Shown: positions 38,116 to 48,627, counted from the first letter of the stretch. The stretch: 64,000 bases of DNA from Acinetobacter lwoffii (GCF_022967985.1 NZ_JALJVC010000015.1:1-64000); one strand, 5' to 3'. Numbers and translations are program-made. The notes: generated by a model not told the origin, from the letters alone.

Positions 38116-39335
38116 AAAACTTATTCGGGCGGCTCTGGATCGAATGGAAAATCGCGGTCAGTTTTTTGCGCGAGGGTCGCGCGCAGTCCATCATGATTAC
38201 CATCGGGGTTGCCGTGGGCGTAGCGGTGATCGTCTTTATCACCGCTTTGATTCAGGGGCTGCAAGCCAATATTGTCGAACGAACCTTAGGTACACAGGCA
38301 CATATTCGTCTGTTGTCACCGGATGAAGTCAACCGGATTGTGTCACCTCCCGCCGGGACCGTGCAATTATTGCAGGAAGACAAACGGGCACAGCGCCTGC
38401 GTTCGATCAACAATTGGCAACAGATTACTGAAACGCTGGATCAGTTACCTGTACTGACCGCTGTCTCGCCGGTGGTGTCTGGGCCTGCTTTTGTGCAACG
38501 CGGTGATGCGATTGAATCCGTGGCCTTGGTTGGGATGAATTTGGAGCGTTATCAGCAGATCATTCCATTAAAAGAATATTTAACCAGTGGTCAGTTGCGG
38601 GTTGGCGCGGATGATGTACTGATCGGCAGTCAATTGGCCAAAGACCTCGGTGTTCAGGTCGGCAGCAAGTTGCGGCTGGATACCGGCCAACAGAATAGTG
38701 CCTTGGTGAATATTGCTGGTATTTTTGAGCTGGGCGTGCGCGAACTGGATGCGCGTTATGTCTATCTGGATCTCAAGCAGGCGCAGTCCTTACTCGGTCT
38801 GCCGGGTGGCGTAACAGTCATTGATCTGACCATTGCCGATATTTTTGAGGCAGACCAGGTTGCAGCACAAGTCGGACGCCTGACCTCATTAAAAGCCGAA
38901 AGCTGGATTGAAACCAATGCACAATTGATGAATGCCATTACTGCACAAAGCCTGTCCACCAATATGATCATTGTCTTTGTCGCAATTTCGGTGGCTTTCG
39001 GGATCGCCAGCGTTATGTCCGTTAGTGTGGTGCAGCGCACCCGGGAAATTGGTATTTTGCGGGCGACAGGCGCGACCCAATCGCAAATCCTGAGGGTTTT
39101 TCTGTTTCAGGGCGCAATCTTTGGCTTGCTCGGTTCAGTGCTGGGCAGCATAGTCAGTTATGGCTTGGTTTGGGTATTTAATAACTTTGGGCCGGGATTA
39201 TTCTATATTCCGATATCGATTGAACTGGTGATATTGGCGCTATTGTTGGCAACATTAACAGGCGTACTGGCTGCAGCGGTGCCATCACGCCGGGCTGCGG
39301 CACTCGATCCGGTGGAGGCGATTCGTCATGTCTGA
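38112..39335 (+). CDS. ABC transporter permease (MacB/FtsX type)
   Basis: 407 residues, TTG start overlapping the adaptor's stop codon. It has an N-terminal helix (MITIGVAVGVAVIVFITALI), a large periplasmic MacB-like core domain (residues about 50-270), then three C-terminal helices with the FtsX-domain hallmark VVQRTREIGILRATGATQSQI. This arrangement with a separate ATPase is found in MacB-like efflux and mechanotransmission systems. It overlaps the ATPase gene by 8 bp. Substrate unknown: macrolides, lipids or peptides are possible. Confidence 0.88.
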   Translation: MKNLFGRLWIEWKIAVSFLREGRAQSIMITIGVAVGVAVIVFITALIQGLQANIVERTLGTQAHIRLLSPDEVNRIVSPPAGTVQLLQEDKRAQRLRSINNWQQITETLDQLPVLTAVSPVVSGPAFVQRGDAIESVALVGMNLERYQQIIPLKEYLTSGQLRVGADDVLIGSQLAKDLGVQVGSKLRLDTGQQNSALVNIAGIFELGVRELDARYVYLDLKQAQSLLGLPGGVTVIDLTIADIFEADQVAAQVGRLTSLKAESWIETNAQLMNAITAQSLSTNMIIVFVAISVAFGIASVMSVSVVQRTREIGILRATGATQSQILRVFLFQGAIFGLLGSVLGSIVSYGLVWVFNNFGPGLFYIPISIELVILALLLATLTGVLAAAVPSRRAAALDPVEAIRHV

Positions 39336-40044
39336 GCAATCTCAGGAAGTTCTGCGTCTGGAAGCGCTACGCAAGTCTTATAACATTGGACAGCCCAATG
39401 AAGTTGAGGTTTTGCATGGCATTGACCTGCGCATTGATCGCAACGACTTTGCTGCACTTATTGGCCCTTCCGGTTCTGGAAAAAGTACCTTACTGAATAT
39501 TCTGGGACTGCTGGATAAACCAACGAGTGGCGAGCTGTATTTGTTGGGACAACCTACCAGTGCGATGGATGATACCGGCCGTACGGCGCTGCGCGGCAAC
39601 AGCATCGGATTTGTATTTCAGTTTCACCATCTGATTCAGGCATTTAGTGCACTGGATAATATTCTCATGCCTTTAATGATGGCGCATGGCAAACCGAATC
39701 AGCAGGCAATGCAACGCGCACGTGATTTACTAGCGGCAGTGGGACTGGAAAAATTTGCCGAGCGTAAACCGAATGAATTGTCCGGAGGACAGCAGCAGCG
39801 GGTGGCCATTGCTCGGGCCTTGATTACTGAGCCGGCATTATTATTGGCCGATGAACCGACAGGTAATCTGGATACCCAGACCGCGGCTGATATGTTTGAA
39901 CTGTTTCGTAAAGTGCATCGTGAACGCGACTGCGCCGTACTTTTAGTCACGCATGATCCGCGCCTGTCTGCCACTTGTGATCGTACCATCAATCTGGTCG
40001 ATGGCCGGATTGAAAGTGATTCGAGCAATTCTCCTCAAGATTAA
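39328..40044 (+). CDS. ABC transporter ATPase (LolD/MacB type)
   Basis: 238 residues with Walker A GPSGSGKST, Q loop, signature LSGGQQQRVAIARAL, Walker B LLLADEPTGNLD and the H-loop LVTHD, all intact. The insertion pattern and length fit the LolD/MacB/FtsE branch that energises FtsX-type permeases. It completes the three-gene operon and is followed by a terminator. Confidence 0.93.
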   Translation: MSEQSQEVLRLEALRKSYNIGQPNEVEVLHGIDLRIDRNDFAALIGPSGSGKSTLLNILGLLDKPTSGELYLLGQPTSAMDDTGRTALRGNSIGFVFQFHHLIQAFSALDNILMPLMMAHGKPNQQAMQRARDLLAAVGLEKFAERKPNELSGGQQQRVAIARALITEPALLLADEPTGNLDTQTAADMFELFRKVHRERDCAVLLVTHDPRLSATCDRTINLVDGRIESDSSNSPQD

Positions 40045-40175
40045 GCTGTACTGTAAGGAGCCAGGAGGGCTAATTTTTTGAAGCGATCGAAAAGATATTT
40101 CAGATTTATAGCTTTCAAAAAATGATAGCCATATATGAGATTGAAATAATCTGTAAACAATCTGTTTGTTAAAAA

Positions 40176-40210
40176 AAGGATGTACGCGATTGCCTACATC
40201 CTTAAATTTT
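40176..40210 (+). terminator. Terminator of the exporter operon
   Basis: AAGGATGTA / TACATCCTT hairpin followed by AAATTTT. It lies inside a 328-bp spacer (40045-40372) with no gene. Confidence 0.75.
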
Positions 40211-40372
40211 GACGGTTTAATTTTAATGATCCTGACTTTTAGCTTGATCTAATCATTGAGTGCCGATAAATCCCTCTAATATAAACGTCAGGATGAAACC
40301 GAACTTAGTGGAACTACCACAAGTTTGCGCTTCATCCTTGCATAAGCCCCATCTCAAAGATTCAATCCGACT

Positions 40373-40873
40373 TTATTGTTCCAGATTACTTCTCAGCATC
40401 CAGGCAGTTTTTTCGTGTACTTCCAGTCTTTGCGTGAGAATGTCAGCAGTCGGCTGATCATTGGCTTCTTCAATGATCGAGAAAATACTTCTGGCAGTAC
40501 GTGCCACAGTTTCATGCGCATCTACCAGTAAACGTATCATTTCTTCGGCTTTAGGCACACCTTCGACTTCTTTAATGGAGGTAAGTTTCACAAACTGTTT
40601 ATAAGTACCGGGTGCTGCAAAACCCAAAGCCCGAATACGTTCAGCAATGACGTCCAACGCATTCCACTGCTCGGTGTATTGAGTCATAAACATGTTGTGC
40701 AGGCTGTTGAACTGGGGGCCGGTGACATTCCAGTGGAAATTATGGGTCATTAAATACAGGGTATAACTGTCTGCTAAAAGTCTGGATAAACCTTCGACAA
40801 TTTTGGCGCGATCATCATGCGAAATCCCGATATCAATTTTCATTGCTTTAGATTCTTTTTTAGAAGAGGCCAT
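40373..40873 (-). CDS. dps: Dps-family DNA-binding ferritin-like protein
   Basis: 166 residues with the ferritin-like four-helix bundle. The ferroxidase-site residues occur in [17 protein letters not shown] (His) and [15 protein letters not shown] (Asp/Glu). A short lysine-containing N-terminal tail ([12 protein letters not shown]) may bind DNA. Dps oxidises iron with H2O2 and protects DNA in stationary phase. GAAGGAG precedes the ATG. It is divergent from the catalase katE, matching a shared peroxide or starvation response. Confidence 0.93.
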   Translation of the reverse strand: MASSKKESKAMKIDIGISHDDRAKIVEGLSRLLADSYTLYLMTHNFHWNVTGPQFNSLHNMFMTQYTEQWNALDVIAERIRALGFAAPGTYKQFVKLTSIKEVEGVPKAEEMIRLLVDAHETVARTARSIFSIIEEANDQPTADILTQRLEVHEKTAWMLRSNLEQ

Positions 40874-41633
40874 GCTCTTACTCCTTCAAACTTAACGCGA
40901 TACGGTGTATTAAAATAAAGTCGGATGTAGTCGAAGCCCGAGCCAAGAGATGAAATGATCTCTATGACTTTGTATTTGATCTGAACAGGCTAAGAGATTT
41001 AAGTGGTTATAAGTTATAGATATTAGATCAATATACGGGCAGGAAGTTTAGTCATTATGTATAAGCAGGGCGCGGGATTGTAACTATTTAAATCTGTCAA
41101 ATTTTGATTATCTTCAGCGGTAGTACGTTAATTTCTCATAGCAAATTCAACTTCTAAAAAACTCCTAAGTATTTCAGGATTGAAACATCGTGTTAGGGTA
41201 TGACATCTATTTATGAGCAAGATCACATATCACCATACTAAATCTTTATTTCGAAATATCTCTGCGAAATTTTAATATTTTATTTTAAATAAATAACTTA
41301 GATGAAAATCTGAATCATTAATAAACCCGAAATTTATAAAAAATAACACAATGCTGCCTTAATTAAACAAGGCACTACAAACAATAATAAATCTCTTTCT
41401 CAAATGCAGTTATGTTAGGACACAGGCGAAACCAATAACAATATTCCCAGAAAAGCAAAAATGCTTCGAGTCAGCATATTCAGAAGAAATATGAGGCTGA
41501 TACAGGATCGGATGTAGCAGATTGACTTGCGGGATGAGTTTGATTGGTCAAACCATGCAACATATCAGCTCAAGCGACTTTGAGATAGACCAAAAATATC
41601 TGAACTAAACTCAAGCTCAGCAAGGAATACATC
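40874..41633. promoter_or_regulatory. Divergent dps / katE control region
   Basis: 760 bp without a convincing gene. It must hold the promoters for dps (leftward) and katE (rightward); AAGGA at 41622-41626 is the katE ribosome site. The middle (41250-41400) is AT-rich. No OxyR-type or other operator could be fixed by eye. Confidence 0.35.
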
Positions 41634-43757
41634 ATGAAAATTAAGGCCAATAGCCCCGCGACTGGTAAAGACGGTTTAGACAAACAAAATACCAATAAAA
41701 AAAGTGAGCAGCTCGACGCATATCGCAGTGATGCGACCGAGCAGGCACTCACTACTAATCAAGGGGTTAAAATTTCCGACAACCAGAACAGTCTCAAGGC
41801 AGGCGTTCGCGGTGCGACCTTGATCGAAGATTTTATTCTTCGGGAAAAAATTACCCATTTTGACCATGAGCGAATTCCAGAACGTATTGTGCATGCCCGC
41901 GGTGTCGGCGCACATGGCTATTTTGAGGCTTATCCGGGGAATGAAAAACTGACCAAGGCAGGCTTCCTGACCAATACCAGTGTGCAAACGCCAGTATTTG
42001 TGCGTTTTTCTACCGTTCAGGGCCCGCGTGGTTCAGCAGATACGGTACGTGATATTCGTGGTTTTGCGACCAAGTTTTATACGGATGAAGGTAATTTTGA
42101 TCTAGTGGCGAATGATGCGCCGGTATTCTTTATTCAGGATGGGATCAAGTTCCCGGATTTCGTACATGCAGTCAAGCCTGAACCTCAGACCGAGATTCCT
42201 ACCGGTGCATCTGCACATGATACTTTCTGGGATTTTGTCTCATTAGTGCCTGAATCTGCACATGCGGTGATGTGGGCTATGTCGGATCGGGGCATTCCGC
42301 GTAATTTAAGAGCCATTCAAGGCTTTGGTGTGCATACTTTCCGTTTTATCAATGCCGAGAATAAAGCGGTTTTTGTGAAATTCCACTGGACCCCAAAACA
42401 GGGTCTCGCCCAACTGGTGTGGGATGAAGCACAAAAACTGGCAGGTAAAGATCCGGATTTCCATCGTCGTGACTTATATGAAGCGATTGCCTCCGGTAAC
42501 TATCCAGAATGGGAGCTAGGTGTACAGGTGGTTCCAGAAGAAGATGAGATGAAATATGACTTTGACCTGCTGGATCCAACCAAGATTATTCCGGAAGAGC
42601 TGGTGCCGGTGACACCGATTGGCAGAATGGTACTGAACCGTAATGTGGATTATTTTTTTGGTGAAACCGAGCAAGTGGCATTCTGTCCGGGACATATTGT
42701 GCCAGGACTGGATTTTACCAATGATCCATTATTACAAGCACGTCTGTTCTCCTATACCGATACTCAGCTTAGCCGTTTAGGTGGTCCGAACTTCCACCAG
42801 ATCCCAATTAACAAGCCGGTTTGTCCATTCCACAATAACCAGCGTGATGGTTTACATCAGCGTATTGTGCATACTGGTCAAGCCAGTTATGAGCCGAACT
42901 CGATTGACAATAACTGGCCGGCTGAAACACCACCAGCAGCACAAGGTGGGGGTTTTGAAAGCTATCAGGAACGTATTGATGGACACAAGATCCGTCAGCG
43001 CAGTGAATCTTTCAGTGATCACTTTAGTCAGCCCCGCCTTTTCTATCGCAGCCAGGCGCCACATGAGCAAAAGCATATTGTCGATGCCTATGTCTTCGAG
43101 CTGAGCAAGGTAGAACGTAAATATATTCGTGAGCGTGAAGTTCTGGAAGTGCTCTGCAATATCGATCTGGACTTGGCACAGCAGGTTGCTGACCAATTGG
43201 GTATTGAAATTCCGGCAGAGAAAAAAGCTGCGAAATTGTTAGATGTGCAGATTTCACCACGTCTATCTTTCGAGACATTTAAACCCGAAGATATTAAGGC
43301 ACGCAAAATTGCGCTATTGGTGCACGACAAGGCCAATGAGGCCAGTATCAAAGCTGTTCAAGCTTGGGCAGAATCGGAAGGAGCTGTAGTGGATGTACTG
43401 ACCCCAAAACCGGGTCCGGTACTGGGTCAGCAAGGCGAGGTGATTCCTTCCGATGGGATGCAAAAAGCCGAGCCATCCATCGCCTATGATGCCGTGGTGA
43501 TTGCTGACGGTGATAATTACGATGTGGTGATGAAAGATGGCGTGGCGACTCATTATCTACTGGAAGCCTACAAGCATTTAAAACCGATTGTGTTCTTGGG
43601 CGATAAAGGCAAGCTGATTGAAGATCTGCGCTTGGTTAGCGATGAAGGAACTCTGGTAAACGGACAGTTTGAAGCAGTACAAGATAGCTTCAAGACTTTG
43701 ATCCTGAACCATCGTGTCTGGGCGCGTGAAGCAATTGCGGAAGCGATTCCTGCCTAA
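41634..43757 (+). CDS. katE: Large-subunit monofunctional catalase HPII
   Basis: 707 residues, the clade-2 size. The catalytic histidine is in [15 protein letters not shown] (His87), followed by [22 protein letters not shown] with the distal Asn and the haem-ligand region [18 protein letters not shown] (Tyr). A C-terminal flavodoxin/class-I amidotransferase-like domain (about residues 560-707, [17 protein letters not shown]...) marks the large subunit type. It decomposes H2O2 in stationary phase and on drying. A hairpin with a 7-bp GGATAGA/TCTATCC stem follows the stop. Confidence 0.96.
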   Translation: MKIKANSPATGKDGLDKQNTNKKSEQLDAYRSDATEQALTTNQGVKISDNQNSLKAGVRGATLIEDFILREKITHFDHERIPERIVHARGVGAHGYFEAYPGNEKLTKAGFLTNTSVQTPVFVRFSTVQGPRGSADTVRDIRGFATKFYTDEGNFDLVANDAPVFFIQDGIKFPDFVHAVKPEPQTEIPTGASAHDTFWDFVSLVPESAHAVMWAMSDRGIPRNLRAIQGFGVHTFRFINAENKAVFVKFHWTPKQGLAQLVWDEAQKLAGKDPDFHRRDLYEAIASGNYPEWELGVQVVPEEDEMKYDFDLLDPTKIIPEELVPVTPIGRMVLNRNVDYFFGETEQVAFCPGHIVPGLDFTNDPLLQARLFSYTDTQLSRLGGPNFHQIPINKPVCPFHNNQRDGLHQRIVHTGQASYEPNSIDNNWPAETPPAAQGGGFESYQERIDGHKIRQRSESFSDHFSQPRLFYRSQAPHEQKHIVDAYVFELSKVERKYIREREVLEVLCNIDLDLAQQVADQLGIEIPAEKKAAKLLDVQISPRLSFETFKPEDIKARKIALLVHDKANEASIKAVQAWAESEGAVVDVLTPKPGPVLGQQGEVIPSDGMQKAEPSIAYDAVVIADGDNYDVVMKDGVATHYLLEAYKHLKPIVFLGDKGKLIEDLRLVSDEGTLVNGQFEAVQDSFKTLILNHRVWAREAIAEAIPA

Positions 43758-43779
43758 ATGATTCAATTAATGTTTTAGA

Positions 43780-43807
43780 GGATAGAGGCTCCGGCTTCTA
43801 TCCTCAT
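43780..43807 (+). terminator. Hairpin after katE
   Basis: GGATAGAGGC / GCTTCTATCC stem-loop with only a short T tract, likely a leaky terminator before the next gene. Confidence 0.6.
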
Positions 43808-43816
43808 GGTTTTAAA

Positions 43817-44038
43817 ATGGATGAAGAGATGGTGAGACCGGATGTCAAAAAGTTGTTGGCTCAAGCACAACAAGCCAAATGGAGCAGAGAGCAGGATATT
43901 TATCTCATTGAACATAATCATTTGCCTTTAGCTGAACTGATGCAGCAACTTTGTTTCAATGAAGAAGAGATTAATACACGGCGTAAGATATTAGGGCTGA
44001 CCACTCGTTTAAAACAAATGCGCAAGCTTTCTCATTAA
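43817..44038 (+). CDS. Small protein of unknown function downstream of katE
   Basis: 73 residues, charged, mostly helical (VKKLLAQAQQAKWSREQDIYLIEHNHLPLAELMQQL), with no signal peptide or membrane segment. The second half (FNEEEINTRRKILGLTTRLKQM) could form a helix-turn-helix-like pair, and the whole resembles a Myb/SANT-like or replication-accessory helix bundle only vaguely. An internal ATG at 43829 is an alternative start. Its position suggests co-expression with the stress genes. Function unknown. Confidence 0.6.
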   Translation: MDEEMVRPDVKKLLAQAQQAKWSREQDIYLIEHNHLPLAELMQQLCFNEEEINTRRKILGLTTRLKQMRKLSH

Positions 44039-44090
44039 CTGACTTTACAAACACAACAACATTATCCGTATTTTATGAGGAACCGCATGC

Positions 44091-45074
44091 ATGAACCTCG
44101 GTTCAATATTACAAAGATTTGAAAATTCTCCTCTGGAGCTACAAGAAAAAATTCAGCACACTTTAATGGAGCTGGTGGCGATTTCTGACCAGGTGCCTTA
44201 TTCCGCTTCCGGAGCCACCTTAAAACGCTGGCAGATACTCAGCCAGGTTTCAGCCAGCAATCTGAGTTTGGGAAAACTGTATGAATCGCATTTAGATGCT
44301 TTAGCTATTCTGCATGAACTGAATGTTCCTGTAGAACAAAAAGGCTTATGGGCAGTTTGGGCGGCAGAAGGTGGACCCAAACCTTTAACATTGCAAGCAG
44401 GAAAGTTAAGCGGGATTAAGCCTTGGTGTTCTGCATCGGTCTGGGTGCAACATGGCCTGCTGACTTACCGTGATGAGCAGCAACACTCCCAGTTACTAAT
44501 TCTAGATTTGTCTCAAGAAGGCATTCAGCATCGTCAGGATGCCTGGCAGGCAGTGGGTATGCAGCATACCGTGACTGCCCGGCTGGAACTGGATCAGGTC
44601 GAGGTAGAAAAAGTCGCAGCTCCGGATGCCTATCTGGATCGGCCTGGATTCTGGCACGGTGCCGCAGGTGTGGCTGCGTGCTGGTATGGCGCAACCGTGC
44701 GTTTGGCTGAATATTTAAGGCAGACGTTCTTGCTCAAACCGCATGCCTATAAAGCCATGTATCTTGGTGAAGTTAGTCGGGAGCTTTTAGCGACACAGTC
44801 CTTATTTCATCAAGTCGCTACATTGATTGATCAGCAACCGCAACATTCACATGAATTAAAGATTCGTAGCTTGCGTGCTCAGGTTGAAGCGACGGCTTTA
44901 AATGTACTGACTCATGTAGGTAAGGCCCTAGGTGCTGCGCCGTATTGTGAGCATCCGCATTTCGCCCGGCTTGCAGCAGATCTTCCGGTATTTATTCGTC
45001 AAAGTCATGCCGCATTTGATTTGGAGCGAATTGGTGAGCTGACTGCACAGGAGGAACAATTATGGACGTTATAA
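44091..45074 (+). CDS. Acyl-CoA-dehydrogenase-like protein
   Basis: 327 residues, somewhat shorter than typical acyl-CoA dehydrogenases (about 380). The middle beta domain (WAVWAAEGGPKPLTL...LSGIKPWCSASVWVQHGLLT) and C-terminal helical domain are recognisable, but the conserved active-site glutamate segment is not obvious, so it may have a modified or lost dehydrogenase activity. First gene of a tight operon; its end overlaps the PIG-L gene by 13 bp. Known members act on acyl-CoA or related thioesters with FAD. The substrate here is unknown. Confidence 0.75.
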   Translation: MNLGSILQRFENSPLELQEKIQHTLMELVAISDQVPYSASGATLKRWQILSQVSASNLSLGKLYESHLDALAILHELNVPVEQKGLWAVWAAEGGPKPLTLQAGKLSGIKPWCSASVWVQHGLLTYRDEQQHSQLLILDLSQEGIQHRQDAWQAVGMQHTVTARLELDQVEVEKVAAPDAYLDRPGFWHGAAGVAACWYGATVRLAEYLRQTFLLKPHAYKAMYLGEVSRELLATQSLFHQVATLIDQQPQHSHELKIRSLRAQVEATALNVLTHVGKALGAAPYCEHPHFARLAADLPVFIRQSHAAFDLERIGELTAQEEQLWTL

Positions 45075-45847
45075 GACATGAGATTGTAGGTGATCGTGTC
45101 ATCCATGGTGAAGGCACACGGCTCGAAGAATGGCGTTCCTGTCAGATCCTGCAACAGATGCCGGAGTTCGATATTCCTCAGGTTATTCCCCTAGATGCAA
45201 GAGTCTGCATCATTGCCCCTCATCCTGATGATGAAATTTTGGGCTGTGGAGGCCTGATTCAGCGTCTGGACAAATTGGGCTATCAGATCGTACTTTTTGC
45301 CGTTACCAATGGGACAGCCAGTCATCTCGGCTCTAGTCTGTATACTCCCGAAGAGTTGAACCAGATTCGTCCTGCTGAAACGCGAGCAGCTTTAGAAGCG
45401 TTACCTTTAAAACAGAATATTCTGCGGATCGCTTTAGACATTGAGGATGGTAAAGTTGCAGAACAGCGGAATGTGTTGCAACAGCATCTGCAATCTTATC
45501 TGCAGCTGAATGATGTGTTAATTAGCACATTTGTTCATGATGGACATCCCGATCATGAAATTACGGGGCAAGTCACACAGCAGCTGGCGACTGAGCTTAA
45601 TTTAACCTGTATTCAGGTCCTGATTTGGGCATGGCATTGGGCAACACCTGGAGATACCAGAATTCCCTGGACCGTCGCTCATCAACTCAAATTAACTGAG
45701 GAAGAATTACAATATAAGTCTCGAGCTGCGCGGTGTTTTAAGAGCCAGATCGAGCTTGATCCGACGATAGATCAATCACCGATTCTGCCAGAGCAGGAAT
45801 TACAACGTATTTTACAGCCCTGGGAGGTGTATCTGTATGAACAGTAA
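45062..45847 (+). CDS. PIG-L/LmbE-family deacetylase
   Basis: 261 residues. The zinc motif HPDDE is clear (IIAPHPDDEILGCGGLI), as are RPAETRAALEAL and the second metal-site region HDGHPDHEITGQV. Family enzymes remove N-acetyl groups from GlcNAc-type sugars or related amides. It overlaps both neighbours (13 bp and 11 bp), so the four proteins are made together. A sugar-containing metabolite modified by deacetylation, methylation and glycosylation is the likeliest product of this operon; that is inference. Confidence 0.9.
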   Translation: MDVIRHEIVGDRVIHGEGTRLEEWRSCQILQQMPEFDIPQVIPLDARVCIIAPHPDDEILGCGGLIQRLDKLGYQIVLFAVTNGTASHLGSSLYTPEELNQIRPAETRAALEALPLKQNILRIALDIEDGKVAEQRNVLQQHLQSYLQLNDVLISTFVHDGHPDHEITGQVTQQLATELNLTCIQVLIWAWHWATPGDTRIPWTVAHQLKLTEEELQYKSRAARCFKSQIELDPTIDQSPILPEQELQRILQPWEVYLYEQ

Positions 45848-46451
45848 AGCAGCCTATGATCAGGAATATTTCGATGCCTTATATGCACTGAATCAGGGAG
45901 ATCCCTGGCAATATGAACAGCGTTGGTATGAACAGCGCAAACGGCAGATTTGTCTGGCGATCTTGCCGCACTTGCAGTTTGACTCCGCGATTGAGATTGG
46001 TTGCAGTAATGGCATCTTTAGTCAGGAACTGGCGCGGCGGACAAATAGCTTAATGTGTCTGGATGCCAATAATACTGCGATCCATTTGGCGCAGCAGCGT
46101 TTACAAGCTTATCCGCATGTACAGGTGTTACAGCGGATCGTGCCAGATGATTTGCCCGAACAGAAATTTCAGCTCATTGTCGTCAGTGAGATTTTATATT
46201 ATTTGAACCCGATTGCTCTGCAACAGGTGCTGACATGGCTGCATACTGCACTGGAACCGGGCGGATGTATCTTGAGTTGTCATTGGCGCGCGCCAATCTC
46301 GGGATTTAGCCTAAATGGTGAAGATGTCCATCAGTATCTCAAAGCGCATTTAAACTATGCACATCGTTTAAGTTTGCAGGATTCCGATTTTTTGATAGAT
46401 CTCTGGCTGAATTCAGCGCAATCCGTAGCAGAGCAGGAGGGCTTAAGATGA
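45837..46451 (+). CDS. SAM-dependent methyltransferase (NodS-like)
   Basis: 204 residues with motif I AIEIGCSNGIFSQEL, the acidic turn LDANN after beta-2 and the strand ELIVVSEILYYL, typical of class I methyltransferases; the small size resembles NodS N-methyltransferases acting on deacetylated chito-sugars. A methyltransferase after a deacetylase fits N-methylation of a freed amine. It overlaps PIG-L by 11 bp and the glycosyltransferase by 4 bp. Confidence 0.88.
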   Translation: MNSKAAYDQEYFDALYALNQGDPWQYEQRWYEQRKRQICLAILPHLQFDSAIEIGCSNGIFSQELARRTNSLMCLDANNTAIHLAQQRLQAYPHVQVLQRIVPDDLPEQKFQLIVVSEILYYLNPIALQQVLTWLHTALEPGGCILSCHWRAPISGFSLNGEDVHQYLKAHLNYAHRLSLQDSDFLIDLWLNSAQSVAEQEGLR

Positions 46452-47161
46452 AAAAAATCGGTGTGGTGATTCCGGCCTGTAATGAAGAAGCCTATATTGA
46501 ACGCTGTCTGTTAGCCTTAAAATCAGCACAAACTTATTTTTTTCAATATTTTAAAACAATAGAAAATCTTCCTGAAATCCAGATTCTCGTGGTCTTGGAC
46601 CATTGTACTGATAGCACCGCCGTTAAAGTTCAGCAAATGGGCATTCCGGCTATGAGCTGCGACTTCCGAAATGTCGGTAAGGCACGCCATTTGGGGATTC
46701 AGCAAATGATCGAGCAGGGCTGTGACTGGATTTGCTGTACCGATGCCGATTCATTCGTACAGTGTGACTGGTTTCAGATGATGTTACAGCATCAACCCAC
46801 CGATGCGATTTGTGGTGTAGTCGAGCTGGATCAATGGGATCATTTAAGCCGGAAAACCCGTCAGGCTTATCTCCGACATTATCAGGACAGCATGGGACAT
46901 CGGCATATTCATGGCGCAAACCTGTGTTTTAAAGCTTCGGCTTATATACAGGTCAATGGGTTTCAGCAACTGGACTGTCATGAGGATGTTGATTTCATCC
47001 GTCGTTTAGAAAAAGCCGGCGCGCAGATTGTCTGGTCGAATCAACTGAGAGTCACCACCAGCAGTCGTCTCAGCTCAAAAATTGCTGCAGGTTTTGCCCA
47101 TTTTCTGCAAAAACTTGAGCTTAAGCAGGCCGCTAAAAAACCGATCAGCCTGTGCAAATAA
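46448..47161 (+). CDS. Family 2 glycosyltransferase
   Basis: 237 residues of GT-A fold: VVIPACNEEAYIERCLLAL at the start, VVLDHCTDST, and the nucleotide-metal motif CTDADSFVQCDW. GT2 enzymes add a sugar from a nucleotide donor. Last gene of the operon; there is no membrane anchor, so it acts in the cytosol or at the membrane surface. A terminator follows at 47274. Confidence 0.88.
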   Translation: MKKIGVVIPACNEEAYIERCLLALKSAQTYFFQYFKTIENLPEIQILVVLDHCTDSTAVKVQQMGIPAMSCDFRNVGKARHLGIQQMIEQGCDWICCTDADSFVQCDWFQMMLQHQPTDAICGVVELDQWDHLSRKTRQAYLRHYQDSMGHRHIHGANLCFKASAYIQVNGFQQLDCHEDVDFIRRLEKAGAQIVWSNQLRVTTSSRLSSKIAAGFAHFLQKLELKQAAKKPISLCK

Positions 47162-47273
47162 AAGCATAAAACTATAAATTTTATACAATCAGATACTTGT
47201 AAAAAATCTTAAAATTCGGTTCTAAAAACTATTCCATTTAAATTTATTCTGTTTATAATTCACGCAAATTCAG

Positions 47274-47317
47274 CCCCGCATACTTATATATTTCAACTAT
47301 AAGTCTGTGGGGTTTTT
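47274..47317 (+). terminator. Intrinsic terminator
   Basis: Long imperfect stem CCCCGCATACTTATA / TATAAGTCTGTGGGG followed by five T. Confidence 0.85.
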
Positions 47318-47366
47318 CTATGGATGATCGGTAATGGATGCCTGAGCCTTCTTTTTTGGTAATACA

Positions 47367-48611
47367 ATGTTCAATCAAACACTGCTTTCTCGAATTCAGT
47401 CTCCATCACCATATCTATGGCAGAAAATAGCGACTGCGTTGTGCTTCTTTAGCTTGGGCTTTAGTACTGCGGCTTGGGCACCCTTAATTCCATATGCACA
47501 GCAGCGCCTGTTATTAAATCATGCTGATTTTGGCCTGTTATTGCTGTGTGCCGGAATCGGTTCAATGCTGGCGATGCCACTGGCTGGCCGACTGGCCAAT
47601 GCCTTAGGTTGTCGTACCGTTTTGGCTGTAATTCTCAGTGCATTTTTGTTCATTTTGCCTGCTCTGGCTTATAGTCCGAATCATTTAATGATGGCAATCA
47701 GCCTGTTTTTCTTTGGTGCCAGTGCCGGGGCTTTGGGCGTGACTGTCAATATTCAGGCTGCACAGATTGAGAAAAAACTCGGTAAAAGTTTAATGTCGGG
47801 TTTTCATGGGGTGTGTAGTTTAGGTGGTCTAGCAGGCGTACTGGGCATGACCATGTTAATGGGATTCGGCTTGGCACCTTTAACTGGTGCGGTGATTGTT
47901 AGTGTGATTTTGCTGCTTATTGCCTTATTTGCTGTTCCTTTGAGCTTGGGTGCTGAGCCAAAAACAGCGGTAGAAGACACATCATCAGAACAGCCAGTGA
48001 AAAAAGCAGCACCGACCTGGGCAATTTTAGGTATTGGTCTGATCTGTTTTGTGGCTTTTCTTTCGGAAGGTGCCGCCATGGACTGGAGTGGTATTTATCT
48101 TGCTACTGAGTTCAGCCTGCCTGCGGCGCAAACCGGTTTGGCTTATAGTTTCTTTGCTGGTTTGATGGTACTGGGACGTTTTAGTGGACACCTGATTATT
48201 CAGCAGTTTGGTGAAAAAAATACGATTCTGTTAAGCGCACTCTTGGCTGCAACCGGTTTATTAACCGTAGTCTTTGCGCCAGTCTGGCAAGTGGTGTTGG
48301 TCGGCTATGCGATTTTAGGTTTAGGTAGTGCCAACATTGTACCGCTGATGTTTTCCCGTGCAGGACGTCAGAAAACTTTGGCTTCACATGTGGCATTGTC
48401 TTATGTATCGGTATTTGCTTATACAGGTTCGTTGATTGGGCCAGCATTGGTCGGCTTTGGTAGTGAAATCATCGGATTGAGTCTGGTATTTAGCGTCATT
48501 GCGATTGGTCTATTGAGTATTGTGATTTTGAATCATCTCACTGCAGACCCAAGCGAAGTACAACAAAGCGAAGAGATTGTGGCTCCTCTTCAAAACGAAA
48601 CACCAGCTTAA
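47367..48611 (+). CDS. MFS transporter (YbjJ/sugar-efflux-like)
   Basis: 414 residues with 12 membrane helices and a long central loop (about residues 190-220). Motifs FSLGFSTAAWAPLIPYAQ and LNHADFGLLLLCAGIGSMLAMPLAGRLANALG are typical of the YbjJ/FucP-like branch. No experimental substrate is inferable. It ends in a terminator overlapping its stop and is convergent with otsA. Confidence 0.85.
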   Translation: MFNQTLLSRIQSPSPYLWQKIATALCFFSLGFSTAAWAPLIPYAQQRLLLNHADFGLLLLCAGIGSMLAMPLAGRLANALGCRTVLAVILSAFLFILPALAYSPNHLMMAISLFFFGASAGALGVTVNIQAAQIEKKLGKSLMSGFHGVCSLGGLAGVLGMTMLMGFGLAPLTGAVIVSVILLLIALFAVPLSLGAEPKTAVEDTSSEQPVKKAAPTWAILGIGLICFVAFLSEGAAMDWSGIYLATEFSLPAAQTGLAYSFFAGLMVLGRFSGHLIIQQFGEKNTILLSALLAATGLLTVVFAPVWQVVLVGYAILGLGSANIVPLMFSRAGRQKTLASHVALSYVSVFAYTGSLIGPALVGFGSEIIGLSLVFSVIAIGLLSIVILNHLTADPSEVQQSEEIVAPLQNETPA

Positions 48612-48627
48612 TGCTGGTGTTTTTTTA
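48601..48627 (+). terminator. Terminator overlapping the MFS stop
   Basis: CACCAGC TTAAT GCTGGTG then seven T; the stop codon lies in the loop. Confidence 0.92.

Noticed and set aside
36892..40044. Assignment as macrolide exporter macAB
   Set aside because: In MacB the ATPase and permease are one protein; here they are separate, so only the general type is given.
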